A program made the translations under genes and the position numbers. Below are positions 6,954 to 15,015 of a stretch of DNA of 22,562 bases, piece after piece. Each line of letters opens with the position of its first letter. Positions within the stretch are counted from its first letter, which is position 1. Source of the DNA: Hungateiclostridiaceae bacterium UBA3934 (GTDB taxonomy: Bacteria > Bacillota > Clostridia > Acetivibrionales > DTU013); NCBI GenBank assembly GCA_002385815.1, contig DGEE01000056.1, positions 1-22,562 on the forward strand. The letters are read 5' to 3'. The notes beneath the pieces were generated by a model. It saw nothing but the letters and a program-made list of their open reading frames with translations, was not told the origin of the DNA and searched no databases.

Positions 6954-7990
6954 AATGCCCCACCAACCCTTCTTGTCCTGATCAGCAGGTACAGAAAATA
7001 AGGTGCGCCCAGAATTGCCGTTATTATTCCCACATGTATCTCTCCGTCTGCAGGCAGACGCCCCAGGATATCACAGCCCGTAAGGAATATTGCTCCGCCC
7101 AGGGCGCTGGCAGGTATTAGCAGACGGTGATCCGGACCGGCTATAAGTCTTACCATATGCGGGACTATCAGACCCACGAAGCTGACAGGGCCGCATACTG
7201 ATATGGCCACCGCAGTGATGAGGGATGTGAAGAGCAGCAGCAGCTTTCTGGTACGGGAGGGCTCAAGCCCCAGGGACTGAGCCTCCTCCTCACCGAGCTG
7301 CAGCAGGTTCAGTTCACGCGAAAACATCATCAGCACGGCCAGCAGCACCAGTACGGGAAATGTGATGAGCCTTACCTGCTCCCACATCATGCCGCTGAGT
7401 CCGCCCATGGTCCAGAATACATATCTGCGCACCTCATAGGTGTTGCTCCTGATGAGGATGAATTGCGTGACAGCACCTATAAATGTACTGACAGCTATTC
7501 CTGACAATATGAGGGTCAGTGGTGCGATCTTTCCCTTTCGCAATGCCAGCAGGTAAATGAGAGTAACTGTACAAAGTGCTCCTACGGCGGCAAACAGGGG
7601 CATTGTGTATATGCTCCGGGCTGCAAAACCTGTCGTTATCGCAATGATCGCACCCAGTCCGGCTCCGCTGGATACTCCCAGCACTCCGGGATCTGCCATG
7701 GGGTTTCGGAACAGCCCCTGCATCACCGCACCACATGCTGACAATGCAGCTCCTGCGACACATGCCACGATCACACGCGGCAGCCTTACCCTGAAGATGA
7801 TGGATACCTGCTCCTGCGGAAGTGCAGGATCGTCTATCAGTCCTATATTGTCAAGTATTATCCGAAATGACCTGCCAAGGGGCACATAGACTGCTCCCAG
7901 CGCTACGGCTGCGATTATGGTAAACAGCAGCAGCAAGAACATTGCCGGCAACATGATGCCCATTTTTTTGTAAACATTGAGATTGTTCAT
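6950..7990 (-). CDS. btuC: FecCD/BtuC-family ABC transporter permease
   Basis: This 346-residue polytopic membrane protein has the FecCD family pattern. RLPRVIVACVAGAALSACGAVMQGLFRNPMADPGVLGVSSGAGLGA occupies about residues 70-115, and the ATPase-contact segment GPVSFVGLIVPHMVRLIAGPDHR lies in the last third. About ten membrane helices are expected, as in BtuC. The start ATG has GAGG 6 bases upstream. The gene lies between the binding protein and the ATPase, overlapping the latter by a few bases, and would form the BtuC2D2 channel in the cytoplasmic membrane. Regulation is probably by the cobalamin riboswitch upstream of cobO. Substrate assignment is by context, because the family also moves heme and siderophores. 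Confidence 0.87.
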   Translation of the reverse strand: MNNLNVYKKMGIMLPAMFLLLLFTIIAAVALGAVYVPLGRSFRIILDNIGLIDDPALPQEQVSIIFRVRLPRVIVACVAGAALSACGAVMQGLFRNPMADPGVLGVSSGAGLGAIIAITTGFAARSIYTMPLFAAVGALCTVTLIYLLALRKGKIAPLTLILSGIAVSTFIGAVTQFILIRSNTYEVRRYVFWTMGGLSGMMWEQVRLITFPVLVLLAVLMMFSRELNLLQLGEEEAQSLGLEPSRTRKLLLLFTSLITAVAISVCGPVSFVGLIVPHMVRLIAGPDHRLLIPASALGGAIFLTGCDILGRLPADGEIHVGIITAILGAPYFLYLLIRTRRVGGAF

Positions 7991-8064
7991 TTCAAACCTC
8001 GTATTCTTTTCGCCATTATTTGTTCTGTCCGTTATTTATCTGCACCGCTATCATCTGATCTCTG

Positions 8065-9177
8065 TCAGAACAATTCAGGATAGGCCGCCCTGGCCACATC
8101 TTCCACAGCCAGCACGACATAATGCGAAATCGCACTTATGTGCGGATTGGGAACTGAAATGATCCTGTTGTTCTTTATGGCACTGACAGTCTGCAGGCTC
8201 GGATCGTTCACCAGTGAATCCCTCATCCCCTCGAAGGAGTTGTTTGCATCATAATACCAGGACGGCAGGATTATGATATCCGGATCGAATTCGATGATCT
8301 TCTCCTTTGATATCATGGGCCAGCCTTCTATTCCCGCCTGCGATATGACATTGATAAGTCCGGCCCGGGTCACTATATCATCAAAATTGGTGCCCTTACC
8401 GCTGCTGCCCAGTTCTCCATAATCCATCACTGTGAGCTTCTGCTCCGGCCTGAGGGCGGAGAGCTTCTCTTCCACTGCCCTCAACTTCTCATCCATCCAG
8501 TTGATCAGCTCCTGCCCTTTTTCATCTGCACCGACCACATGCGCCAGTTCGGCGATGACCGCCTTCTGCTCGTCTATGTTTCCGGGTGTCCTGAATGCAT
8601 ATACAGTGATGCCTGAATCCCTGAGCTGCTTGATGTAATTCACATCCGCCCAGGTGTCCAGGATGACCAGATCGGGCTCGAGGGCTATAATATTCTCGAT
8701 CATGTCCATGGTCGTTCTCGTTCCTACACCTTTGGCCTCAGCAGCGATATTTGATATCCCTTCGTCATCAGCATACCTGGTCATCGATACTATCCTGCTT
8801 TTGTCCACCAGGCTCAGCAATATCTCATCAGACCCCAGAGTCAGCGATATGATCCTTTGCGGCGCACTTTCGAGGGTCATCTCATCTCCATTGGCGTCTG
8901 TCACCGTAAGCGGAAACTTAAAAGCAGCTTCCGATTCATCAGATGCGTCTCCGGATTTGATGGAACCAGTGTCGGAGCCGTTATCAACTCCGTCCGAAGC
9001 ATCTCCGGGCATTTCAGAACCAGCCCCGGATCTGATATCAGATTCAGGCCCGCTGTTTTCAGCAGCGCTGTCCGGCTGATTCCGTCCGGCGCAGCCTGTG
9101 AACACCGAAAGCAGCATTATCATTATCATCATGAGGATGAATCCTCTCCTGAGTGCAAAACCCTTTATATTATCCAT
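8065..9177 (-). CDS. btuF: Corrinoid-binding lipoprotein, BtuF-like
   Basis: The 370-residue protein has a basic, hydrophobic signal peptide ending in a lipobox (VFTGC, cysteine 29), so it should be a membrane-anchored lipoprotein. A low-complexity Ser/Gly/Asp/Glu linker (about 31-85) separates the anchor from a periplasmic-binding domain of the helical-backbone cluster A type: PQRIISLTLGSDEILLSL, then IIALEPDLVILDTW, and FDPDIIILPSWYYD. These are the conserved segments of BtuF/FhuD proteins. The start ATG has GGAGG at ideal spacing. It is 15 bases downstream of cobO and upstream of the permease gene. It probably captures cobalamin or related corrinoids at the outer face. Another Fe-chelate ligand is possible but less likely given the riboswitch. 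Confidence 0.87.
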   Translation of the reverse strand: MDNIKGFALRRGFILMMIMIMLLSVFTGCAGRNQPDSAAENSGPESDIRSGAGSEMPGDASDGVDNGSDTGSIKSGDASDESEAAFKFPLTVTDANGDEMTLESAPQRIISLTLGSDEILLSLVDKSRIVSMTRYADDEGISNIAAEAKGVGTRTTMDMIENIIALEPDLVILDTWADVNYIKQLRDSGITVYAFRTPGNIDEQKAVIAELAHVVGADEKGQELINWMDEKLRAVEEKLSALRPEQKLTVMDYGELGSSGKGTNFDDIVTRAGLINVISQAGIEGWPMISKEKIIEFDPDIIILPSWYYDANNSFEGMRDSLVNDPSLQTVSAIKNNRIISVPNPHISAISHYVVLAVEDVARAAYPELF

Positions 9178-9192
9178 TCAAATCCTCCTTCG

Positions 9193-9720
9193 TTAAAATT
9201 CGATGCCTTTTCTTGCGTGGATCCCCTTTTCGGCCGGGTGTTTCACGGCTTTTATCTCTGACACATAATCAGCAAGACCAATAAGCTCGCTGTCGGCACC
9301 CCTGCCGGTCAATACGAGTTCCAGCCTGTCCGGTTTGTTTTTGACAAAGTCGGTGACCTGCTCTTTTTCAAGCATGCCGACTGATATCGCTCCCAAAATC
9401 TCGTCCAGTATAAGGAGATCACATTCGCCGTTCCGTGCGGCATTGACGGCATACTCAAAAATGCCCTGCTGTTCTTCAGCAGTCCGGGCTTTTTCCTCTG
9501 CACTCATCTGCCAGCTGAATTTCCTGGAACTTGTCCCCCTGCAGAGTACGAAACTGGGCTCCAGTGATTTCAGACTGTACATCTCACCTGTGGGAGTACT
9601 TTTCAGAAACTGGACCATCAGCACCTTCATGCCCCGGCCGCTGGCTCTGACTCCCAACCCGATGGCTGCAGTCGTTTTCCCTTTGCCGTCACCCGTGTAG
9701 ATATGTATCAAACCTTTCAT
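9193..9720 (-). CDS. cobO: Cob(I)alamin / cobyrinate a,c-diamide adenosyltransferase (CobO/BtuR type)
   Basis: This 175-residue P-loop protein matches the CobO/BtuR family: GDGKGKTTAAIGLG (P-loop 10-17), VLMVQFLKS, LLILDEI (Walker B), LVLTGRGA and the C-terminal signature KHPAEKGIHARKGIEF. It transfers the 5'-deoxyadenosyl group of ATP to cobalt(I) corrinoid, making the coenzyme form. The open frame extends to 9777, but the ATG at 9720 gives the normal family N terminus (MKGLIHIYTG) and has AGGA about 9 bases upstream. It is the first gene after the cobalamin riboswitch and terminator, ahead of btuFCD, so uptake and adenosylation of scavenged corrinoid are co-regulated. Length is close to the usual 170-200 residues. 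Confidence 0.93.
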   Translation of the reverse strand: MKGLIHIYTGDGKGKTTAAIGLGVRASGRGMKVLMVQFLKSTPTGEMYSLKSLEPSFVLCRGTSSRKFSWQMSAEEKARTAEEQQGIFEYAVNAARNGECDLLILDEILGAISVGMLEKEQVTDFVKNKPDRLELVLTGRGADSELIGLADYVSEIKAVKHPAEKGIHARKGIEF

Positions 9721-9839
9721 ATTACATTTTCCTTTCTCAAAATAAGGACTTCCCAAATACTGAGTTTTCCCGGACATGAGAGCTTTTCACGACTATGCGG
9801 GCCTTCCACTGCCTGGAATGCCCCGATCTTACAAGATGT

Positions 9840-9870
9840 AAAAAAGCCCCCGACAAAAAGTCAGGAGGCT
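9840..9870 (-). terminator. Attenuator terminator of cobalamin riboswitch
   Basis: On the minus strand AGCCTCCTGAC, a TTTTT loop and GTCGGGGGCT form a GC-rich stem with one bulged T and one G-T pair. Six T follow (9840-9845). It lies between the riboswitch and cobO, as expected for a transcription-terminating expression platform. The 5' arm (GCCTCCT, 9863-9869) can alternatively pair with AGGGGGT (9910-9916), a plausible antiterminator. Confidence 0.85.
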
Positions 9871-9929
9871 CCAATATACATATGCAGATGTTCGATCGAC
9901 ATCCTATACACCCCCTATCTCTCGTAGAG

Positions 9930-10090
9930 TATGGTGCTGATGCACAGGCAGGTCTTCTGGCTTAAGCGTCATCGCCCTGCCGCCCCTTCCCGGTTTCCCA
10001 GTGGCATACGGCAGAACTCCTCTAATACAGCGGCGGGACCGCGTGGGATTCCAACCCAACTTCCCTGTTCGAGCGTAAGCTCTGCACCGG
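9930..10090 (-). ncRNA. Cobalamin (AdoCbl) riboswitch
   Basis: Read on the minus strand, the B12 box GCCAGAAGACCTGCC (9947-9961) matches the consensus GCCAGGARACCTGCC closely. The other conserved blocks occur in the right order: GGTGC at the 5' end (10084-10088), an AGGGAA / GGAATCCCACGCGGTCCCGCCGCTGTA core (about 10027-10066), and CCACTGGGAAACCGGGAAGG before the B12 box. The closing GCACC (9933-9937) pairs with the 5' GGTGC as helix P1. It would bind adenosylcobalamin and switch off the downstream cobO-btuFCD operon through the adjacent terminator. Boundaries are approximate. Confidence 0.96.
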
Positions 10091-10142
10091 CTTGCAGCCG
10101 GATACCTGTACATGTATTAAATTATTTTTACTTACATCAATT

Positions 10143-10171
10143 AGTTTATATCAATTTGTCATGTATTTCAA
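10143..10171 (-). promoter_or_regulatory. Candidate promoter of the riboswitch-controlled operon
   Basis: Minus strand TTGAAA (10166-10171), 17 bases, TAAACT (10143-10148). Alternatively, the same region holds TGATATAAA, an extended -10 at 15-base spacing. Either would start transcription about 40-50 bases before the riboswitch. The region is very AT-rich, so the exact element is uncertain. Confidence 0.4.
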
Positions 10172-10211
10172 TGTTTATTTTTCTGAACAAAACTATGAAT
10201 GTCGGAGAATT

Positions 10212-11453
10212 TTATTGCAGTACTCTTATGACATTGACGACTTCTTTGACTGATCTCATAGCCTTCAGTTCGTCGATCCTCTCTGAATGGTTTGATTCAG
10301 TGGCTTTCATGGTCGTGAATGCCAGCTCATCCTCCGTTCCCTTTATATCTGCATTGATATATTCCACTGTGCCGAATACTCTTTCGATATCGGCAACTGC
10401 TTCGGCTTTATTTTTTACAGCCACCCTGACAAAGATTTTTGTCAGGCTTTCTCCAAAGGGGACCAGGTTATCTGTATCCCTGCGCTCCCATACGCTTTTC
10501 GTGTACTCATTATGCTTCACGATATCGATCACATCTGCTACTACAGCACTGGCCGTAGGCAGCTTGCCGGCTCCCCTTCCATAGAACATGGCATCGCCGA
10601 TGGCATCACCGCTGACGACGATGGCATTGAACACGTCCTCCACATTGGCCAGTGGATGCTCTTTGCTGACAACAGCAGGAGATACTCGGGCAAACACCCT
10701 GTCTCCTTCTCTCCTGCTGACAGCTATCAGCTTTATCACTGAATCCATTGCGTCAGCATAAAGCATATCTTTCAGTGTGATTTTTGAAATGCCTTCAGTA
10801 TAGATCCTGTTGCAGTCCACATACTCATTGAATGCTATGGACGACAATATGGCGATTTTCCTGCAGGTGTCATGTCCTTCGATATCTGCAGTGGGATCTG
10901 CTTCGGCATAGCCGTTCTGCTGTGCATTTTTCAGCGCATCATCAAAGCTCCAGTTTTCCCTGCTCATTTTTGTCAGTATATAGTTGGTGGTTCCGTTCAG
11001 AATCCCGGTGATCTCATTTATGACATTCGCAGCCAGGCATTGGCTCAAAGGCCTTATAATAGGAATACCTCCGCCTACACTGGCCTCGAAAAGATAGCTG
11101 ACGCCACTGTCAGATGCAAGCTTCAGCAGCTCAGGGCCGTGGACGGCTACGAGTTCCTTATTCGATGTGACCACATGCTTCCCTGCTCTGAATGCCCTTT
11201 CCGTATACTCCTTTGCAACGCCGGTACCACCTATCGTCTCAACGACGATTTTGATGTCAGGATCCCCAAATATCTCTTCGGGATTTTTAGTGATTTTCTC
11301 ACGGTCAGGACTGTCCGGGAATTCTCTTATGTCAAGTATTTTTTTGACTCTTATCTGCTCTCCTGCCCTGTCCGCAATACTCCGGCCGTTTTTCTCAATT
11401 ACCTCGGCTACACCTGAGCCGACCACTCCATATCCTAAAATCGCTATATCCAT
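10212..11453 (-). CDS. hom: Homoserine dehydrogenase with C-terminal ACT domain
   Basis: This 413-residue protein reduces L-aspartate semialdehyde to homoserine, the branch to threonine and methionine. It starts with a Rossmann motif GYGVVGSGVAEVI (7-19). TSNKELVAVHG and GGGIPIIRPL follow, then GILNGTTNYILTKM and the dehydrogenase signature YAEADPTADIEGHDTCRKIAIL. Residues from about 333 on form an ACT domain, the usual site of threonine feedback in Gram-positive Hom proteins. GGAGG lies 9 bases before the ATG. It is 19 bases downstream of pheB on the same strand and probably shares its promoter. No thrB, thrC or lysC is present next to it. Length is close to the family's usual 430. Confidence 0.95.
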   Translation of the reverse strand: MDIAILGYGVVGSGVAEVIEKNGRSIADRAGEQIRVKKILDIREFPDSPDREKITKNPEEIFGDPDIKIVVETIGGTGVAKEYTERAFRAGKHVVTSNKELVAVHGPELLKLASDSGVSYLFEASVGGGIPIIRPLSQCLAANVINEITGILNGTTNYILTKMSRENWSFDDALKNAQQNGYAEADPTADIEGHDTCRKIAILSSIAFNEYVDCNRIYTEGISKITLKDMLYADAMDSVIKLIAVSRREGDRVFARVSPAVVSKEHPLANVEDVFNAIVVSGDAIGDAMFYGRGAGKLPTASAVVADVIDIVKHNEYTKSVWERRDTDNLVPFGESLTKIFVRVAVKNKAEAVADIERVFGTVEYINADIKGTEDELAFTTMKATESNHSERIDELKAMRSVKEVVNVIRVLQ

Positions 11454-11472
11454 GATATCCGTCCTCCTTTAG

Positions 11473-11916
11473 TCAGTCCCTTGCAAGTATTTGCTGTCTC
11501 CGAACGCCTTCTATTTCTGAAATGCTATCCATGAGTTCTTCCAGTTCCATCGTCATGCCAGTGGTGGAAATGGATATTGTAACGTCTGCAAGTCCGTTTA
11601 TCGGCACATTTTGGTTTATCGTTATGATATTTGCCTTCGCCCTGGCTATCCTGTTTATTATACTTGAAAGTATCCCCGAAAAATCCTCCACTACGAAAAA
11701 CAGCGTAATCACTCTGCCTCTTGAAGTCTCATAAAACGGGAATACATGATCCCTGTATTTATAAAAAGCGCTCCGGCTCAACCCCACTGCCGCAACCGCT
11801 TCGTTTACTGTCCTGGCCTTACCGGAACTCAGAAGTTTTTTGGCCTCGATTACTTTTGTAAAAACCTCTGGCAGGACTGCACTGTCTGCCAGCAAGTATG
11901 TTGACTTGTTATCCAT
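11473..11916 (-). CDS. pheB: PheB-type ACT domain protein (UPF0735)
   Basis: The 147-residue protein matches the usual PheB length. The N-terminal half contains a helix-turn-helix-like segment, ARTVNEAVAAVGLSRSAFYKYRD (about 33-55). The C-terminal half is an ACT domain beginning RVITLFFVVEDFSGILSSIINRIA, with NVPINGLADVTISI. The open frame runs back to 12003, but the ATG at 11916 has AGGAG 5 bases upstream and a promoter lies between the two positions. It is followed by hom after 19 bases. ACT domains commonly bind amino acids. In Bacillus this family sits next to pheA, here next to hom, so an amino-acid-sensing regulatory role is plausible but the molecular function is not established. Confidence 0.88.
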   Translation of the reverse strand: MDNKSTYLLADSAVLPEVFTKVIEAKKLLSSGKARTVNEAVAAVGLSRSAFYKYRDHVFPFYETSRGRVITLFFVVEDFSGILSSIINRIARAKANIITINQNVPINGLADVTISISTTGMTMELEELMDSISEIEGVRRQQILARD

Positions 11917-11962
11917 ACCATCTCCTGTCCACCGTGGGCGCACATTTGTTTTTCGTATGTGT

Positions 11963-11991
11963 AATATAGCACATAATTGATGCAAAATCAA
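11963..11991 (-). promoter_or_regulatory. Sigma-A-type promoter of pheB-hom
   Basis: Minus strand TTGATT (11986-11991), 17-base spacer, TATATT (11963-11968), about 40 bases before the chosen pheB ATG. Its position supports the short PheB start at 11916, because the longer frame would begin upstream of the promoter. Confidence 0.65.
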
Positions 11992-12015
11992 TATGAAAAT
12001 CAAAAAAATACGCCG

Positions 12016-13590
12016 TCATTCAGCTTCAGCACCTGAGGCTCCCTCGAAGACAACGTGTGTATCGTTGTTTTTAATAAATGAATTTTCCCACCTGGCCACA
12101 TATTCACCCATGCTCCATTCAGCCATGATAACAGTGCTGCCTTCCTCAAGCCGGATCTTTGCTATCGGCTCACCCGACAGCTTCCTCCCTTCGATGGTAT
12201 ACAGCAGTATATGACTGCGAGTCAGTATGACAGCCAGATCACGGTTGGGCGAAGTGTATATGTCTATCGCATTGGGAAGCTTGTCCTTCATTTCTTTCCA
12301 CGGAACATGAAGCACATCATAAGCGACCATATTCGCCGGCGGGAGAAGATTCAGGTTAAAATCCATATAAGGCAGATGGCCCTGGCGGTCCGGGTCGATC
12401 CTGCCTTTGAAAAACCAATGTCCTGTTTTCCTGTAGAGTGCAAAATTCTTTTGCTGCGCGTCATCATCGATGATGACGATACCCTCATAACCGGAATTGG
12501 CCAACACTTCCGCTATCGCGTTCTCCATGGCCATTGCACCGTTTTCCCCTGCCATGTCAGATATCTTTATACCGTCAACATTCGACAGATTGTCTACGGG
12601 CAGCGTTCTCAGCGTTTTTTCAAATACGGCACCTGCTGTATTGCTGTCAGTATCGTAAATAATATTCTCAACACAGGCATAATCATTGCCTACATACAGA
12701 ATCGCTCTGCGCAATCTGGTCTCTACTCTCTCTGAAACGTTTCTGTAGCCAGTGACTGCCGGTCTGTCCCCCCCTTTATTATATGTGTTTGTCACCTTAT
12801 AGGCCCGAAGCGAGTCCTCCAGTCCTGAGCTGCCTGGTTTCTTTTCCACTTCAAGCTTCCAGAAGCCATCCATCCTGGGCAGGTATATGTCGTCAGTGTA
12901 GAGAACAGGTCGGAGAGTGCTGTTGATGCAAGATATCCAGTAGGTCCCATATTTGAAATCCCCAAGCCCGTCCGCGGTCTGGACAGGTATGCGCACCCCC
13001 AGAAGCAATCCCGAACGCACAGGCTGCTTATGGGCCACGGCTTCCTTTATACCTGACTCTAAAGTCTCATGTACTGCCGCTTCCTGTACATCGCTGACCT
13101 CCTCCGATACCTTTCTCATCACATAATACCGGTCATCGACCAGGGCGATTTTCTCACCCTTTGAATCTATTATGAATTCAAACAGGAAGTTGTCCTTCGA
13201 GTAAACATTTACGACCATTATCTCATTATTCTCATAATCCAGCTTTTTCAGGATTTCTCTGTTTTTATGGAGGAAGTACTCATGCACATTGACCCGCCTG
13301 ATCTTGTAGCTGATATCTCTGAACATCTGGCCGGCGTACAGCATGGTGTCAGGGGAGAAGCCAACGGTCTCTCCTGTCAGGACATCATCCGCTTCCGCTG
13401 CTTCAGTCGTATCATCCAAAAGCCGCCTTTCAAGGACCCATGTGCCCGCAGCAGGGATCTCCAGGTTGACAGGGCTGCTTATCCTGTCTGCGCTTTCAGG
13501 TACTGCCTGCGAACATGCGGTTAGTGAAACTGTCAGTACCATAAGCAGTATGAGGATGACCAGGAGTCTGCCATGCATTCTTCTCCTCAT
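12016..13590 (-). CDS. Large lipoprotein of unknown function, co-encoded with a two-component system
   Basis: No family was recognised. The 524-residue protein starts with a basic N terminus (MRRRMHGR), a hydrophobic segment and a lipobox LTAC with cysteine 26. It should therefore be lipid-anchored outside the membrane. The rest is mixed alpha/beta without transmembrane helices, about evenly charged. The start ATG overlaps the histidine kinase stop (ATGA) and has GGAGG 6 bases upstream, so translation is coupled. An internal ATG at 13578 with AGGAG 4 bases before it could also be used. By analogy with other lipoproteins encoded 3' of sensor kinases (for example YycH-like proteins), it may modulate the kinase. 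That is inference from position only. Confidence 0.85.
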   Translation of the reverse strand: MRRRMHGRLLVILILLMVLTVSLTACSQAVPESADRISSPVNLEIPAAGTWVLERRLLDDTTEAAEADDVLTGETVGFSPDTMLYAGQMFRDISYKIRRVNVHEYFLHKNREILKKLDYENNEIMVVNVYSKDNFLFEFIIDSKGEKIALVDDRYYVMRKVSEEVSDVQEAAVHETLESGIKEAVAHKQPVRSGLLLGVRIPVQTADGLGDFKYGTYWISCINSTLRPVLYTDDIYLPRMDGFWKLEVEKKPGSSGLEDSLRAYKVTNTYNKGGDRPAVTGYRNVSERVETRLRRAILYVGNDYACVENIIYDTDSNTAGAVFEKTLRTLPVDNLSNVDGIKISDMAGENGAMAMENAIAEVLANSGYEGIVIIDDDAQQKNFALYRKTGHWFFKGRIDPDRQGHLPYMDFNLNLLPPANMVAYDVLHVPWKEMKDKLPNAIDIYTSPNRDLAVILTRSHILLYTIEGRKLSGEPIAKIRLEEGSTVIMAEWSMGEYVARWENSFIKNNDTHVVFEGASGAEAE

Positions 13591-14993
13591 GCCGCACCTC
13601 CCTCAAGGACACAAGGGATCCGTATCACGACCTTGGTGCCTTTGTTTTCTGTGCTGTATATGGCAAGGCTGCCGCCCATCATCCCTATTATCTCATCGCA
13701 GATCGACAGGCCTATGCCACTGCCAAGCTTGCTGTTCCTGCCCTTAAAGAACTTCTCTTTTATGTACGGCAATTCATCGGCAGGGATCCCGCAGCCGGTA
13801 TCGCTTACGGTAAAAATCACCTCTCCGCCGCTGACCACTGTCTTGAACAGAACGCTACCTCCGGCCGGAGTGAATCTGAACGCATTGTCGAGCACATTGA
13901 TAATGACTTGCTTCAGCCTGTTCCCATCGGTCACTATCTCAGGCAGCTCGCCCTCCACCTCGACACTGAAATGGAGCCCGTCCCTGGCTGCCCGCGGTGC
14001 CAGTTGCCTGCCGACTATATCGACGAATTCTTCCAACTGTATGCTTTCCTTCTTTATCGTAAGCCTGCCTGAAACCAGCCTCGAAAAGTCCAGCAATTCT
14101 GCCACCATCGCAGTGAGCCTGTCGCACTCATTTTCTATGATATCGAGACCTGTCTCGTGCAGTTCCCTGTCCTCGTCTTTTACTTCTTTGAGTGTGACAG
14201 CCCAGCCCTTTATCGACGTGAGAGGCGTCCTCAGTTCATGTGAAATGGATGATATGAATTCATTCTTCATCCTGTCTCTTTTGTCTATCTCATCAGCAAG
14301 ATAATTCAGTGTATCGGACAGCTTGCCGATTTCATCATTATATGTCTTAGTACTCCTGACGTTGATATCTCCTGACGCCATACGGGCAGCAGCATCCGTC
14401 ACCCTTTTCAGCGGATCCACGATGGTGCTGGAAAGCAGGAAGCTCAATAATATCGATATTACAGCCACCACTGCCCCGATTATTATAAATATCCTGGAGA
14501 CAGACCTGACATCTTCGTCCACACCCCTGAGGGAGCTAATGAAGCGCAGGACCCCCACTGTTTCACCATCTGCAGTAAGCACAGCCGACACAGCCATCAC
14601 ACCGTTACTGTCATATGGCACTTTTCCTGTCCATGATCCTCTTCCTGTTTCGAGGGCTTTCTCCACATCCGGCATTCTCACATCCTCCTCCGGCATATAG
14701 CCTATGGAGTCCATGAGTACCCTGCCATCTGTATCGAGGATCTGGACCTGAGCCGAGGTTTGCTTCCAGAATGTGTCCACATTATTCATAACATTTTCAG
14801 CAAGAGAGGCATCAGAAAAGTATCTGGAATACATCTCGCTGGAAACTTTCAGCTGGTTCCACAGGTTTGCTTCCAGATTGTTGTAATAGTTGACGCGCAC
14901 AATGTTTATGATCAGTGCTTCCATCACAAAAACCGTCAGTAATATGATCAATATGATGCCAAAAGTCATTCTGCTCCTGATACCAAGAATCAT
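13587..14993 (-). CDS. Membrane sensor histidine kinase
   Basis: This 468-residue protein has a first membrane helix (about 10-33), an extracytoplasmic sensor of about 135 residues and a second helix (about 168-190). A HAMP linker follows (about 190-240), then a HisKA domain with phosphoacceptor H252 in ISSISHELRTPLTS, and a HATPase domain with N-box NVLDNAFRFTPAGG (366-379), DTGCGIP (398-404) and GSGIGLS. It would autophosphorylate and pass phosphate to the response regulator encoded 22 bases upstream. The sensor part contains LDTDGRVLMDS, typical of a Cache/PAS-like fold. Its stop overlaps the lipoprotein start. The signal is unknown. Confidence 0.94.
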   Translation of the reverse strand: MILGIRSRMTFGIILIILLTVFVMEALIINIVRVNYYNNLEANLWNQLKVSSEMYSRYFSDASLAENVMNNVDTFWKQTSAQVQILDTDGRVLMDSIGYMPEEDVRMPDVEKALETGRGSWTGKVPYDSNGVMAVSAVLTADGETVGVLRFISSLRGVDEDVRSVSRIFIIIGAVVAVISILLSFLLSSTIVDPLKRVTDAAARMASGDINVRSTKTYNDEIGKLSDTLNYLADEIDKRDRMKNEFISSISHELRTPLTSIKGWAVTLKEVKDEDRELHETGLDIIENECDRLTAMVAELLDFSRLVSGRLTIKKESIQLEEFVDIVGRQLAPRAARDGLHFSVEVEGELPEIVTDGNRLKQVIINVLDNAFRFTPAGGSVLFKTVVSGGEVIFTVSDTGCGIPADELPYIKEKFFKGRNSKLGSGIGLSICDEIIGMMGGSLAIYSTENKGTKVVIRIPCVLEGGAA

Positions 14994-15015
14994 TCTGAAT
15001 TCTCCCCGGGATCTG

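Larger units (their letters stand above)
9721..10211 (-). other. Leader region of the cobO-btuFCD operon (no protein gene supported)
   Basis: This 490-base gap holds a candidate promoter near 10143-10171, the cobalamin riboswitch (about 9930-10090), an antiterminator candidate (9910-9916 with 9863-9869), the attenuator terminator (9840-9870) and about 120 further leader bases before cobO. A 17-base motif at 9759-9775 recurs near 15797-15813. No hom terminator was recognised at the upstream edge. Confidence 0.7.

Noticed and set aside
10920..10990. Further copy of the GGGAAAACT motif inside hom
   Set aside because: Only nine bases match, within a coding region, so it is expected by chance.
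12000..12060. T-run after the lipoprotein gene as a terminator
   Set aside because: A short imperfect hairpin (AGCCTCAG/CTGAAGCT) exists, but it lies inside the coding end and is more than 10 bases from the T-run, so no convincing intrinsic terminator can be claimed.
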